From assembly GCA_947492575.1 (NCBI GenBank), contig CANLNK010000001.1:1240001-1304000 (forward strand): DNA of 64,000 nt, given 5' to 3'. The DNA comes from an uncultured Thalassotalea sp. (GTDB taxonomy: Bacteria > Pseudomonadota > Gammaproteobacteria > Enterobacterales > Alteromonadaceae). Each line of letters opens with the position of its first letter. The first letter of the stretch is position 1. The notes beneath the pieces were generated by a model. It had not been told where the DNA came from and did no database searches. It was given only the letters and a program-made list of their open reading frames with translations. Of the stretch, positions 8,934 to 16,477 are shown piece after piece. The position numbers were made by a program, and so were the translations under genes.

Positions 8934-9962
8934 ATGCAAGATAAGAATATTACTATTAATGATGTGGCCAGAGTTTCTGGCGTTTCAAAGCGTACGGTTT
9001 CCCGAGTTATCAACCGATCTTCTCTCGTGGGGGAGAAAACGAGGGAGCATGTTGAAAAGGTCATTAAAGAGCTTAACTTTGTGCCTGATAAGCAGGCGCG
9101 TGGGCTTGCATCAAGCCGTTCTTACCTATTGGGTCTTATCTATGAGCACTATGATTCACTCTCAATTGAACAAGTTCAGAGCGGCGCATTAAGTGTTTGT
9201 AGTGAGCTAGGTTACGAACTTGTTGTGCATCCTTGTAAGTCGAGAGAAGAGAACTTTATTGAAGAGTGCCTAGCGTCAATTGCTAAGTCTAAGCTTGATG
9301 GCGTAATTATTGTGCCGCCAGTATCAGAGAACAAAGCGTTAGCTGCTGCTTTACGAGAGATGAATGTTCAATATGTGCGCATAGCATCCGTTGATTTTGA
9401 CGACGAAGACAACATCGTTGTTTCAGATGAAAGAGAGGCAATGAAAGGCATGGCTGACCATTTTATTGAGCTAGGTCATCGCGATATCGGCTATATTTCT
9501 GGCCCATTGCGCTATACCTCGTCGATGGAGCGTATGGACGGCTTTCTCAGTGAATTAAATAGTTGTGATATTAATGTGCCTAATATTCGTATCAAAGAGG
9601 GCGAGAACAGCTATGAAAGTGGGTTTAAGTGTGCCATGGAGCTTCTGTCGGAAGACGAGTTACCAACGGCTATTTTGGCCAATAACGATGAGATGGCGTT
9701 AGGCGTTATTCGCGCAGCTCACGACTTGGGAATCAAAGTACCTGACCAATTATCGGTCGCTGGATTTGATGACAATATTTTAGCTTCTCGCGTTATTCCA
9801 GCATTGACGACTATTCATCGACCAATAGACAATATGGCTGCTCTCGCGACACAAAAATTAGTCAATAAAATTCAAAGTGAGCAAAGCCTACTATTAACCA
9901 AAGAAACGGCCGTGAAGCCTTATTTGGTGGTGAGAGAGTCAACCAGTAAAAATTCAACGTAA
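8934..9962 (+). CDS. LacI-family transcriptional regulator, candidate pectin-locus repressor
   Basis: The 342-residue protein starts with a LacI-type helix-turn-helix (TINDVARVSGVSKRTVSRVIN, about residues 7-27) and hinge (ARGLASS, about residues 55-61), then a periplasmic-binding-like effector domain with typical AILANNDEMALGV and LSVAGFDDN motifs. It lies 97 bases after the TRAP genes and is the only LacI-type regulator in the island. It is therefore the prime candidate to bind the repeated TGCYACCGGTRGCA palindrome, releasing it on a pathway intermediate such as KDG or a diketo acid. That link is inference. No copy of the palindrome is seen in its own upstream region, so autoregulation is not indicated. 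Confidence 0.9.
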   Translation: MQDKNITINDVARVSGVSKRTVSRVINRSSLVGEKTREHVEKVIKELNFVPDKQARGLASSRSYLLGLIYEHYDSLSIEQVQSGALSVCSELGYELVVHPCKSREENFIEECLASIAKSKLDGVIIVPPVSENKALAAALREMNVQYVRIASVDFDDEDNIVVSDEREAMKGMADHFIELGHRDIGYISGPLRYTSSMERMDGFLSELNSCDINVPNIRIKEGENSYESGFKCAMELLSEDELPTAILANNDEMALGVIRAAHDLGIKVPDQLSVAGFDDNILASRVIPALTTIHRPIDNMAALATQKLVNKIQSEQSLLLTKETAVKPYLVVRESTSKNST

Positions 9963-9972
9963 ACACATTCGT

Positions 9973-10000
9973 CAGAGGGTTGTCTCTATCCTCTGTTATT
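9973..10000 (+). terminator. Probable intrinsic terminator after the LacI gene
   Basis: CAGAGG (9973-9978) and CCTCTG (9990-9995) form a 6-bp stem, followed by TTATTTTG on the plus strand, shortly after the regulator's stop codon. The stem is short, so this is moderate. Confidence 0.5.
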
Positions 10001-10238
10001 TTGCAAGATCCCGCTCTACCGATAGATGCTGCTTAGAGCTGGCGCTGATAGGCTACGCCCATTAAGGGCGTTAAACGCTATACTTCGATTGATTATTCCG
10101 CATTGGGCTCGTTCTCAATCACATATCCTAACGATATTATTTCCTCAATTTAACAGCAGTTATTGTGTGTTTTTACCATCAATTCCATTAATACCATCAA
10201 TACTGTCAATTCAATGTTGCAGTAACAGAGTCAAACCC
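10001..10238. other. Gene-free stretch between regulator and GH105 gene
   Basis: No convincing gene. An 87-codon open frame on the plus strand (10026-10289) runs through the terminator hairpin and has low-complexity, unrecognisable content, so it is not called. One small stem ACGCCC/GGGCGT (10055-10071) is present without a T-run. Confidence 0.5.
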
Positions 10239-10270
10239 ACAAAAAAAGCTAGAGGAAATTCCTCTAGCTT
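10239..10270 (-). terminator. Intrinsic terminator of the GH28-uxaC-GH105 operon
   Basis: A 10-bp perfect stem, AAGCTAGAGG (10246-10255) with CCTCTAGCTT (10261-10270), has a five-base loop. Read on the minus strand it is followed by a run of seven T, ending the minus-strand unit whose last gene stops at 10354. Confidence 0.85.
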
Positions 10271-10353
10271 ATTTCTACTTCAGCTCTGACTTATACTGAC
10301 ATCTTCCCAATTATCAGGGGCTTTAGCTTTTTGCTTTTTTATTTAAGGTTGGT

Positions 10354-12945
10354 TCAAATATCCTTTGTAGCACTAAGCAGTTTGAATATTTCTATTCCAG
10401 ATAGAACAAACGCACCATTGCCTTTAGGGTCATTCTGCCAAACTGGCTCAGTAATGTAGTACTTGTAACTACCATCTCGGCCAAAACCTAACCCTGCTAC
10501 GTAACACTGCTGGGTCATACTAATTTCTCCATTTGCATGTACAAGCATGAAATTGTTTAGCATACCTTGGTAAGCGTTTAGCGCAGCGTCTTTATATGAT
10601 GCGCCAATGTATCCTTTGTTGATTGACTTCGTTAAGAAATAGGTGAACATCGCTGTCGCAGTTGACTCTCGATAATTACCGACAGCGTTTGCTTTGTCCA
10701 TTACTTGCCACCACGTACCAGTATCTGGGTCTTGAAACTTGATGAGGTCTGCCGCTGCTTCTTTTGCTAACGCGATAAGTGGGGCTCTAAGGTCAACTTC
10801 TTCGGGCGGGATGATGTCTAGTACTTCGACAATAGCCATCATGAACCAGCCCATGCCACGTGCCCAAAATTCAGGTGACAGCCCAGTCTCTTTGTCTGCC
10901 CAGTCTTGCTGTTTGCTCTCGTCCCAGCCGTGGTAGTAAAGACCCGTTTTACCATCACGTAAATACTTACGCGTTAATACAAACTCATTAACAACTTCTG
11001 CCAGTGTGTGGTGTTGTTGCTCTCCTTGCTCAAACATTACCGCATATTCTGCAAGGAATGGCATGCCCATATAAACACCATCTAGCCAAAGTTGGTTGGT
11101 GTACTTTTTCTTGTGCCAAAAAGCGCCTTCGGTTGTTTTAGGATGGTCTTTTAATTGTTGTCGTAACGTGTCGGCAGCAACCTTGTACTTCTGCTCACCT
11201 GTGCGTTGGAAAAGCGTCAATATATTTCGACCTGGCGCAATATTATCAATATTGAAATTGCTGGTTTTGTAACGACCGATTTTTCCTTCTTCGTTAACGA
11301 AACTGCCTGTGACTTTCTCAATAACCTCAGTGTAGCTAGGATCGTCTATATAAGAAGATAAACGCTGATACATCAAAGGTTGAATGCCAATGATGTCATA
11401 CTCAAATTTGGGTTTGCGCTGGCGACTTACATCCCAGCCGTCGTAGTGATAGCCTAAGGTTTTGCGGTTAAGCTCAGAATCAGCAAGTCTTTTACTCCAA
11501 TTTAATGCAGACTCTGCGCTTAGTGGCTGTTTTATGGCTTTATTTGTAAGGGCAGTATTTATTAAAACGCGTGGCGCAATTGTGAGTTGCTCAGTTGTTT
11601 TTTCTAGATAATCAATAAATGACTGCTTATCACCAATACCGCTTTCCGGCTGCCAAACTGACGCAAAGTAATATTCTACCTGTTGTTGGCCACTGTCACC
11701 TTGAGGTCTCAATATCGCAAGATAGTTCTTTTCGTCTTGCGTTACTTTACTAAGCTGATTTTTCTTAAAGAAAACGGCCATGCCTAAATAGCTGCCATCC
11801 AACGCTTGTTGGCCCCAACTTGCGATATAGCTATAGGCATGGCCTGTAACATTGGTAGACCCCTGAATAAATTCGGTGTTTTTGTGTTTAACGACACCTG
11901 TGGCAATATTAGGCACATCTTTTTCGAGTGATAAGTTGACCTTGGCGAGACGGCTACCGGCATGCATGCTAATGTTTGCGATAAGATTTTGCTGATTCAG
12001 GGCATTGTTCCAGTTGCCATACTGGATTTGAAACGCTGAATAGATATCGCCATTAGCGGTAATATTCGCGTGCCATGACTTTACGTCATTCACTAGTGAT
12101 AATATGTTATCGTGCCAAAGGCCGAATCCACCAGCGCCAAGCGAACTACCCACTTTAAGAATGTCCATTCCCCAAGGTTGCATTTCATGATAGGAAGCGT
12201 AACCATCTTGTCCAACTTTCTGTAGAATGGGTTGCTCAGTTTTTTTGCCAAATATGTCAAAGCCGTTACGCCAGTCGAGATACACTCGATAACCAACCTT
12301 ATCAGATTCGATACCAGGACCTTCATAACGAATCCAATTCGAGTGGTCTGTGTAGTGGGGCGGCGGTGTTAGCTCATTGACGTTTTGAAATTCACCGCCA
12401 ATATATTCTTTAAATGCATCTGCAGGTTTGTGTTTAGGTGGTTTTGTGTGGGCTACCCACTCGCCACCGGTTTTGTGAGAAATTTCAGCTTGCGTGAGTT
12501 TTGGCCAGTCGATGCGGTTAGCGCTAGTATTTCCGAGCGTTAGCATGTAGTTCGCTGACATTCCCGCGGGTAATTGGCTCATGAACATTACGCCATCGAG
12601 TGAGCCATCGTGATCCTTATCGATCAGTTGGCTGATGACAGAACGCTTGTTGTCATCGTTAGTAAATACACTCAGGTTTGCTAAGTTCGATTCTGTTCCT
12701 GTTAACCCCAAATCATAGAAGCTCAGGTAAACTGGTTGCTGGCTTCGATCAAAGGTCGAAGGATTTGTTACGATGACCGATGCTATTTGTGTTTTTAGGT
12801 CGCTAGTTGGTGCTTTTGCACCTGTTTGCACATTCGAATCAGTTTTTACATCAGTTTGCTGTGGTGAACAGGCAATTAATCCACTGGCTAGCAGGGTAGT
12901 GACTAAAAGCGTTTTGCCTGAAGATGTAACCGTGTAATTTATCAT
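10354..12945 (-). CDS. DUF4861-GH105 lipoprotein: unsaturated rhamnogalacturonyl/uronyl hydrolase
   Basis: An 863-residue two-domain protein with lipobox LIAC (Cys26). Residues about 45-440 match the DUF4861 type (PVYLSFYDLGLTG, DKDHDGSLDGVMF, GYRVYLDWRNGFDIFGKK, GAGGFGLWHDN). Residues about 495-855 form an (alpha/alpha)6-barrel hydrolase of family GH105/YteR type, with GYHYDGWDVS, LWLDGVYMGMPF (about 620, Asp as candidate general acid), SPEFWARGMGWFMMA and GNYRESTATAMF. GH105 enzymes hydrate the double bond of unsaturated uronyl ends left by pectate or rhamnogalacturonan lyases, releasing 5-keto-4-deoxyuronate for KduI. The protein is probably anchored in the periplasm. It is the last gene of the operon GH28-uxaC-GH105. 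The role of the DUF4861 half is unknown. Confidence 0.87.
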   Translation of the reverse strand: MINYTVTSSGKTLLVTTLLASGLIACSPQQTDVKTDSNVQTGAKAPTSDLKTQIASVIVTNPSTFDRSQQPVYLSFYDLGLTGTESNLANLSVFTNDDNKRSVISQLIDKDHDGSLDGVMFMSQLPAGMSANYMLTLGNTSANRIDWPKLTQAEISHKTGGEWVAHTKPPKHKPADAFKEYIGGEFQNVNELTPPPHYTDHSNWIRYEGPGIESDKVGYRVYLDWRNGFDIFGKKTEQPILQKVGQDGYASYHEMQPWGMDILKVGSSLGAGGFGLWHDNILSLVNDVKSWHANITANGDIYSAFQIQYGNWNNALNQQNLIANISMHAGSRLAKVNLSLEKDVPNIATGVVKHKNTEFIQGSTNVTGHAYSYIASWGQQALDGSYLGMAVFFKKNQLSKVTQDEKNYLAILRPQGDSGQQQVEYYFASVWQPESGIGDKQSFIDYLEKTTEQLTIAPRVLINTALTNKAIKQPLSAESALNWSKRLADSELNRKTLGYHYDGWDVSRQRKPKFEYDIIGIQPLMYQRLSSYIDDPSYTEVIEKVTGSFVNEEGKIGRYKTSNFNIDNIAPGRNILTLFQRTGEQKYKVAADTLRQQLKDHPKTTEGAFWHKKKYTNQLWLDGVYMGMPFLAEYAVMFEQGEQQHHTLAEVVNEFVLTRKYLRDGKTGLYYHGWDESKQQDWADKETGLSPEFWARGMGWFMMAIVEVLDIIPPEEVDLRAPLIALAKEAAADLIKFQDPDTGTWWQVMDKANAVGNYRESTATAMFTYFLTKSINKGYIGASYKDAALNAYQGMLNNFMLVHANGEISMTQQCYVAGLGFGRDGSYKYYITEPVWQNDPKGNGAFVLSGIEIFKLLSATKDI

Positions 12946-13046
12946 TGTAATGTTCCGCTTGTAACTGTCTGTTGTAATGTTAAATGCCGACGTTAGCCTT
13001 ATGACGATAGTTCAGCGCTTGCACTTACAAGCGCTGTTATTTTGCG

Positions 13047-14492
13047 CTAGTCGATCTTGTATGCTTTTTTGACAAGTCCATAGGTTAACTGATAAGCCAG
13101 CGTATGTGCTTCAGTCAGTGTAATTTGGTGATTTGTAACTAGTTCGGCTAAGTATCGACAGTCAACGCGGCGAGCGACATCATGACGCGCAGGAATCGAT
13201 AGGAAGGCGCGAGTATCGTCGTTAAAACCAACAGTGTTATAAAAGCCTGCCGTTTCGGTGACTTGTTGACGGAAGCGAAGCATACCTGCTGGGCTATCGT
13301 GGAACCACCATGCGGGTCCAAGCTTCAAGCTTGGGTAATGGCCGGCTAAAGGCGCTAATTCTCGACTATAGGTGGTTTCGTCTAAGGTGAATAAAATAAT
13401 GTTCAACTTAGGATCATTACCGTATTTGCTTAGCAGAGGCTTTAACGCATTCACATATTCTGTTTGGCTTGGAATATCGCACCCTTTGTCTCGACCAAAA
13501 ACATCGAATATAGGTTGATTGTGGTTACGATGTGCTCCTGGGTGAATCTGCATAACTAAGCCATCTTGAATGCTCATACCGGCAAGCTCAGTGAGCATTT
13601 GCCCACGGAATAGCTCTTGCTCTTGTGGTGTGGCATCGCCCGCTAGGCATTTGGTTAGTAGTTTTTGACACTCTAGTGGTGATAAGTCTGCTGTAATTGC
13701 AGATGGATGGCCATGATCTGTTGCTGTCGCGCGTCCTTCCGTCTTAAAGTATTCGCGACGGGCTCTTATTGCATCTAAATAGCCTTGCCAAGTTGCTGTG
13801 TTTTCATTGGTCAACTCACCGAGTTTTGCAAGGTTTTCGACAAAGTCCTCACGACTTGCATCAACTACATCGTCAGGGCGGAACGTGGTTATCACGCGTT
13901 TTGCCATTGGCGTATCTTTGATGGCTCTGTGATGAGGCAGAACATCTAGGGCACCTTCTGTCGTCGCGATTAACTCAATGTTGAATCGGTCCATTAACGC
14001 ATGCGGTTTATACTCAGGCGTGGCAAGTTGTGCAGTAATGACATCATAGTATTGTTGAGCATTCGCGGAACACAGCTTTTCGGTAAAGCCAAAGACTTCA
14101 CTGAACACAGAGTCTAACCAATAGCCAGACGGTGTGCCGGGGAACAAATGATAGTTATCGGCAAATATTTGCCATGCTTTTTTAGGATCAACAGAAGCAG
14201 CTTGCGCTCTGTCACCCTGTAACCCATGCTGTGGAATGCCTAAATCTGTTAGCTTGATGCCTTGGCTGTATAACATTCTAAAGACATAATGATCAGGCTT
14301 GATGAAAAGCTCTGTTGCATTGCCAAAGTTCTTATTTTCATTGAACCAACTGGGATCGGTGTGTCCGTGAGGACTGATGATAGGTAAGTCTTTTATTTCG
14401 TTATAAAGCTCACGTGCAATTGCTACAACTTTTTCATCGCTAGAAAATAAGCGATCTGGATGAAGTGATAAAGGTTGAATAGGAGCAACCAT
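13047..14492 (-). CDS. uxaC: Uronate isomerase (UxaC)
   Basis: Converts D-galacturonate to D-tagaturonate (and glucuronate to fructuronate), the entry step to the UxaB-UxaA route. The 481-residue protein belongs to the amidohydrolase-like uronate isomerase family. Its N-terminal ISPHGHTDPSWF carries the two metal-site histidines. GLVMQIHPGAHRNHN and GPAWWFHDSPAGMLRFR supply further His residues, and GFNDDTRAFLSIPARHDVARR lies near the C-terminus. Length is close to the E. coli enzyme (about 470). It sits between the GH28 and GH105 genes rather than beside uxaBA, under a different copy of the operator. Confidence 0.95.
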   Translation of the reverse strand: MVAPIQPLSLHPDRLFSSDEKVVAIARELYNEIKDLPIISPHGHTDPSWFNENKNFGNATELFIKPDHYVFRMLYSQGIKLTDLGIPQHGLQGDRAQAASVDPKKAWQIFADNYHLFPGTPSGYWLDSVFSEVFGFTEKLCSANAQQYYDVITAQLATPEYKPHALMDRFNIELIATTEGALDVLPHHRAIKDTPMAKRVITTFRPDDVVDASREDFVENLAKLGELTNENTATWQGYLDAIRARREYFKTEGRATATDHGHPSAITADLSPLECQKLLTKCLAGDATPQEQELFRGQMLTELAGMSIQDGLVMQIHPGAHRNHNQPIFDVFGRDKGCDIPSQTEYVNALKPLLSKYGNDPKLNIILFTLDETTYSRELAPLAGHYPSLKLGPAWWFHDSPAGMLRFRQQVTETAGFYNTVGFNDDTRAFLSIPARHDVARRVDCRYLAELVTNHQITLTEAHTLAYQLTYGLVKKAYKID

Positions 14493-14568
14493 AATGTTTC
14501 CTCAAAAAGTAACATCTTTTCTGTTCATTTGCCGTTTACGGAGCGCAAAGAGTTTTCGCAAAGTTGCT

Positions 14569-14585
14569 TTTAACCATGGGTTAAA
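14569..14585. repeat. Inverted repeat upstream of uxaC
   Basis: TTTAACC (14569-14575) and GGTTAAA (14579-14585) form 7-bp arms around ATG, in the 138-base GH28-uxaC spacer. It could be a binding site for another regulator or chance; it does not resemble the CACCGGTG palindrome. Confidence 0.3.
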
Positions 14586-14630
14586 CCGTCGCAATAAACT
14601 CATGAACAAATATATGTAAATGGTTTTTAC

Positions 14631-16109
14631 TTAAGCCGGTAATACCAGTGCTTGTTTGTTTATGGTGACGTTTTCAAGCGTAAAGCCGTTCACGTTCTTC
14701 ACAATTGAAGCTTTCGCCACGTCGATAAAATGACTATCAATCAAGGTGATATCGTAAATAGGATCACGTTCAAAACCTTGAAGGTAGAGTGCCTTACTCA
14801 ACACTTTTTTACAGTTGAGGCGCTCTATAACGATGTCACGTACAATGGGGTCAAAATCACCTGCATCACCTTCTTCATAGAAGTAGTTAATGACGATGGC
14901 GTTTTTGACGGTGCCTACATTGATGTCTCGATACCGTAAATGCTCGATAACACCACCTCGGACAGAGTTAGTTTTAATGCGAATAGCACGCTCTAAATGT
15001 GGGCTGTCCATCTGGCAATTCTCGACGAAGACGTTATTAACACCTCCGGATATCTCACTGCCAATAACAACCCCACCATGGCCCTCTTTCATTTGACAGT
15101 TGGCTATGACAATGTTTTGGCAGGGGGTTGCAAGTCTGCGTCCGTCTGCGTTTCGACCAGATTTGATGGCGATGCAATCATCACCGGTATCGAAATGACA
15201 ATCTTCGATGAGCACGTGGTCGCAACTTTCAGGATCACAACCATCGGAATTAGGACCGTGAGAGAAGAAATTAACCTTTCTCACTGTTACGTGCTTACAT
15301 AATACTGGGTTGACTAACCAAAATGGTGAGTTCCTGATGGTCACACCTTCAATAAGCACATTCTGGCAATCGTATGGCTGAATGAATGGTGGGCGTAAAT
15401 AAGCATCTTCACTGTAATGGCGATCTCTAACGGGCACATTATTCTCTGCATCGTTGAATAATTGAGTACGGGCTGGCTTTTGGTCTTCTCCAGCGATTAA
15501 TTGCCAATGCGCTTCTTTGTGAGGTCCTTTCCATGGCCACCATGTGTTGTTGTCAGCATTACCTTCTAACGTGCCATTTCCCGTAATCGCTATATTTTTT
15601 TGTTGATAAGCATAAATTAGCGGGGAGTAACCCATAAATTCGACACCTTCCCAACGGGTGAGTACTTCTGGGAGGTAATGTTGGGGGTCTGTTAGAAAGC
15701 TTAATGTAGCACCATCAGCTAAATGTAAGTTGACATTGGAAAGCAGGTGAATGGGTCCAGTGATAAAGGTGCCTGATGGTATATAGACTGTGCCGCCACC
15801 GGCTTGATGACACGCTTTTATGGCGTTGGCAATAACATCAGTATTGATGAATTTGCCATTGTCTTTTGCGCCGAAATCAACAATGTTAAATTGCCTATTC
15901 GGGAAGCTTGGCAACGTTATCGCTTCACGAATTCGCTTTGCTTTTGCCCAATCACCTTGATAGTTGACATCATTTACTCGTTGATTGTTTGTTGATACTG
16001 ACCTTGTTGACAGTGATGAACAAGCGATTAATCCACCGCTCATAATACTCGCAGTAACGATACCGCTTGCTGCGAAAGCCTTTAAAATTTTTCTTCTTGA
16101 ATTATTCAT
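14631..16109 (-). CDS. GH28 polygalacturonase, exported lipoprotein-like
   Basis: Hydrolyses alpha-1,4-galacturonosyl links in homogalacturonan. The 492-residue protein has a twin-arginine-like leader (SRRKILKAF) followed by a hydrophobic segment ending in the lipobox LIAC (Cys30), so Tat export with lipid anchoring is possible. The right-handed beta-helix carries all four GH28 signatures: NSDGCD (about residue 286), GDDC (about 309), EGHGG with the catalytic-site His (about 346) and RIKT (about 376). It is the first gene of a unit with uxaC and GH105, downstream of a perfect operator palindrome. Exo- versus endo-action cannot be decided from sequence, although the bacterial N-terminal VDFGAKDNGK layout resembles exo-acting members. 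Confidence 0.9.
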   Translation of the reverse strand: MNNSRRKILKAFAASGIVTASIMSGGLIACSSLSTRSVSTNNQRVNDVNYQGDWAKAKRIREAITLPSFPNRQFNIVDFGAKDNGKFINTDVIANAIKACHQAGGGTVYIPSGTFITGPIHLLSNVNLHLADGATLSFLTDPQHYLPEVLTRWEGVEFMGYSPLIYAYQQKNIAITGNGTLEGNADNNTWWPWKGPHKEAHWQLIAGEDQKPARTQLFNDAENNVPVRDRHYSEDAYLRPPFIQPYDCQNVLIEGVTIRNSPFWLVNPVLCKHVTVRKVNFFSHGPNSDGCDPESCDHVLIEDCHFDTGDDCIAIKSGRNADGRRLATPCQNIVIANCQMKEGHGGVVIGSEISGGVNNVFVENCQMDSPHLERAIRIKTNSVRGGVIEHLRYRDINVGTVKNAIVINYFYEEGDAGDFDPIVRDIVIERLNCKKVLSKALYLQGFERDPIYDITLIDSHFIDVAKASIVKNVNGFTLENVTINKQALVLPA

Positions 16110-16224
16110 TTTTTATCAATTCTGGCCTTAAGTCTAAAGTATTTAGTCATCTTCCAATGTCTTTTGGCAATAGCCGAATGTCCGTGCTTGAAGCTATGCT
16201 TGGTCTACTCATCTCAGATATTGT

Positions 16225-16238
16225 TGCCACCGGTGGCA
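16225..16238. promoter_or_regulatory. Palindromic operator TGCCACCGGTGGCA (site 3, GH28-uxaC-GH105)
   Basis: Perfect 14-bp palindrome identical to site 1, 116 bases upstream of the first GH28 start. It links this operon to the same regulator as uxaB and kduD. No clear -10/-35 pair could be assigned here. Confidence 0.8.
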
Positions 16239-16420
16239 TTTGTTCTTAGAAGGTAAACGATAGACTAAAGCATGTCAATATAAATACGTTTGATTTGGCG
16301 ATGAAAACGCTGATTTTATTGGCTTGTCAGGCGTATTTAGAGCAAAGTAACCGGTGTTAGTCATCAATTGTATTTCTCTAAAATTCAATCAATAGAAAAC
16401 ACCCTATACAAATTACGCTG

Positions 16421-16458
16421 AAAATAAAAAAGCCACCGTTTTTTATTCGGTGGCTTTT
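16421..16458 (-). terminator. Intrinsic terminator after the GH28-TonB receptor unit
   Basis: An 11-bp stem, AAAAGCCACCG (16428-16438) with CGGTGGCTTTT (16448-16458), has a nine-base loop. It is followed on the minus strand by a T-rich run, 20 bases after the receptor stop codon. The stem by chance contains GCCACCG/CGGTGGC, echoing the operator half-sites. Confidence 0.88.
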
Positions 16459-16477
16459 GTCTATCGTGATTTATTTA

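Noticed and set aside
10026-10289. 87-codon plus-strand open frame after the LacI gene
   Set aside because: It crosses the terminator hairpin, has no recognisable motif and no clear ribosome site.
16428-16458. GCCACCG...CGGTGGC as another operator
   Set aside because: Half-sites are split by nine bases and flanked by A and T runs next to a gene end, so it is better explained as a terminator.
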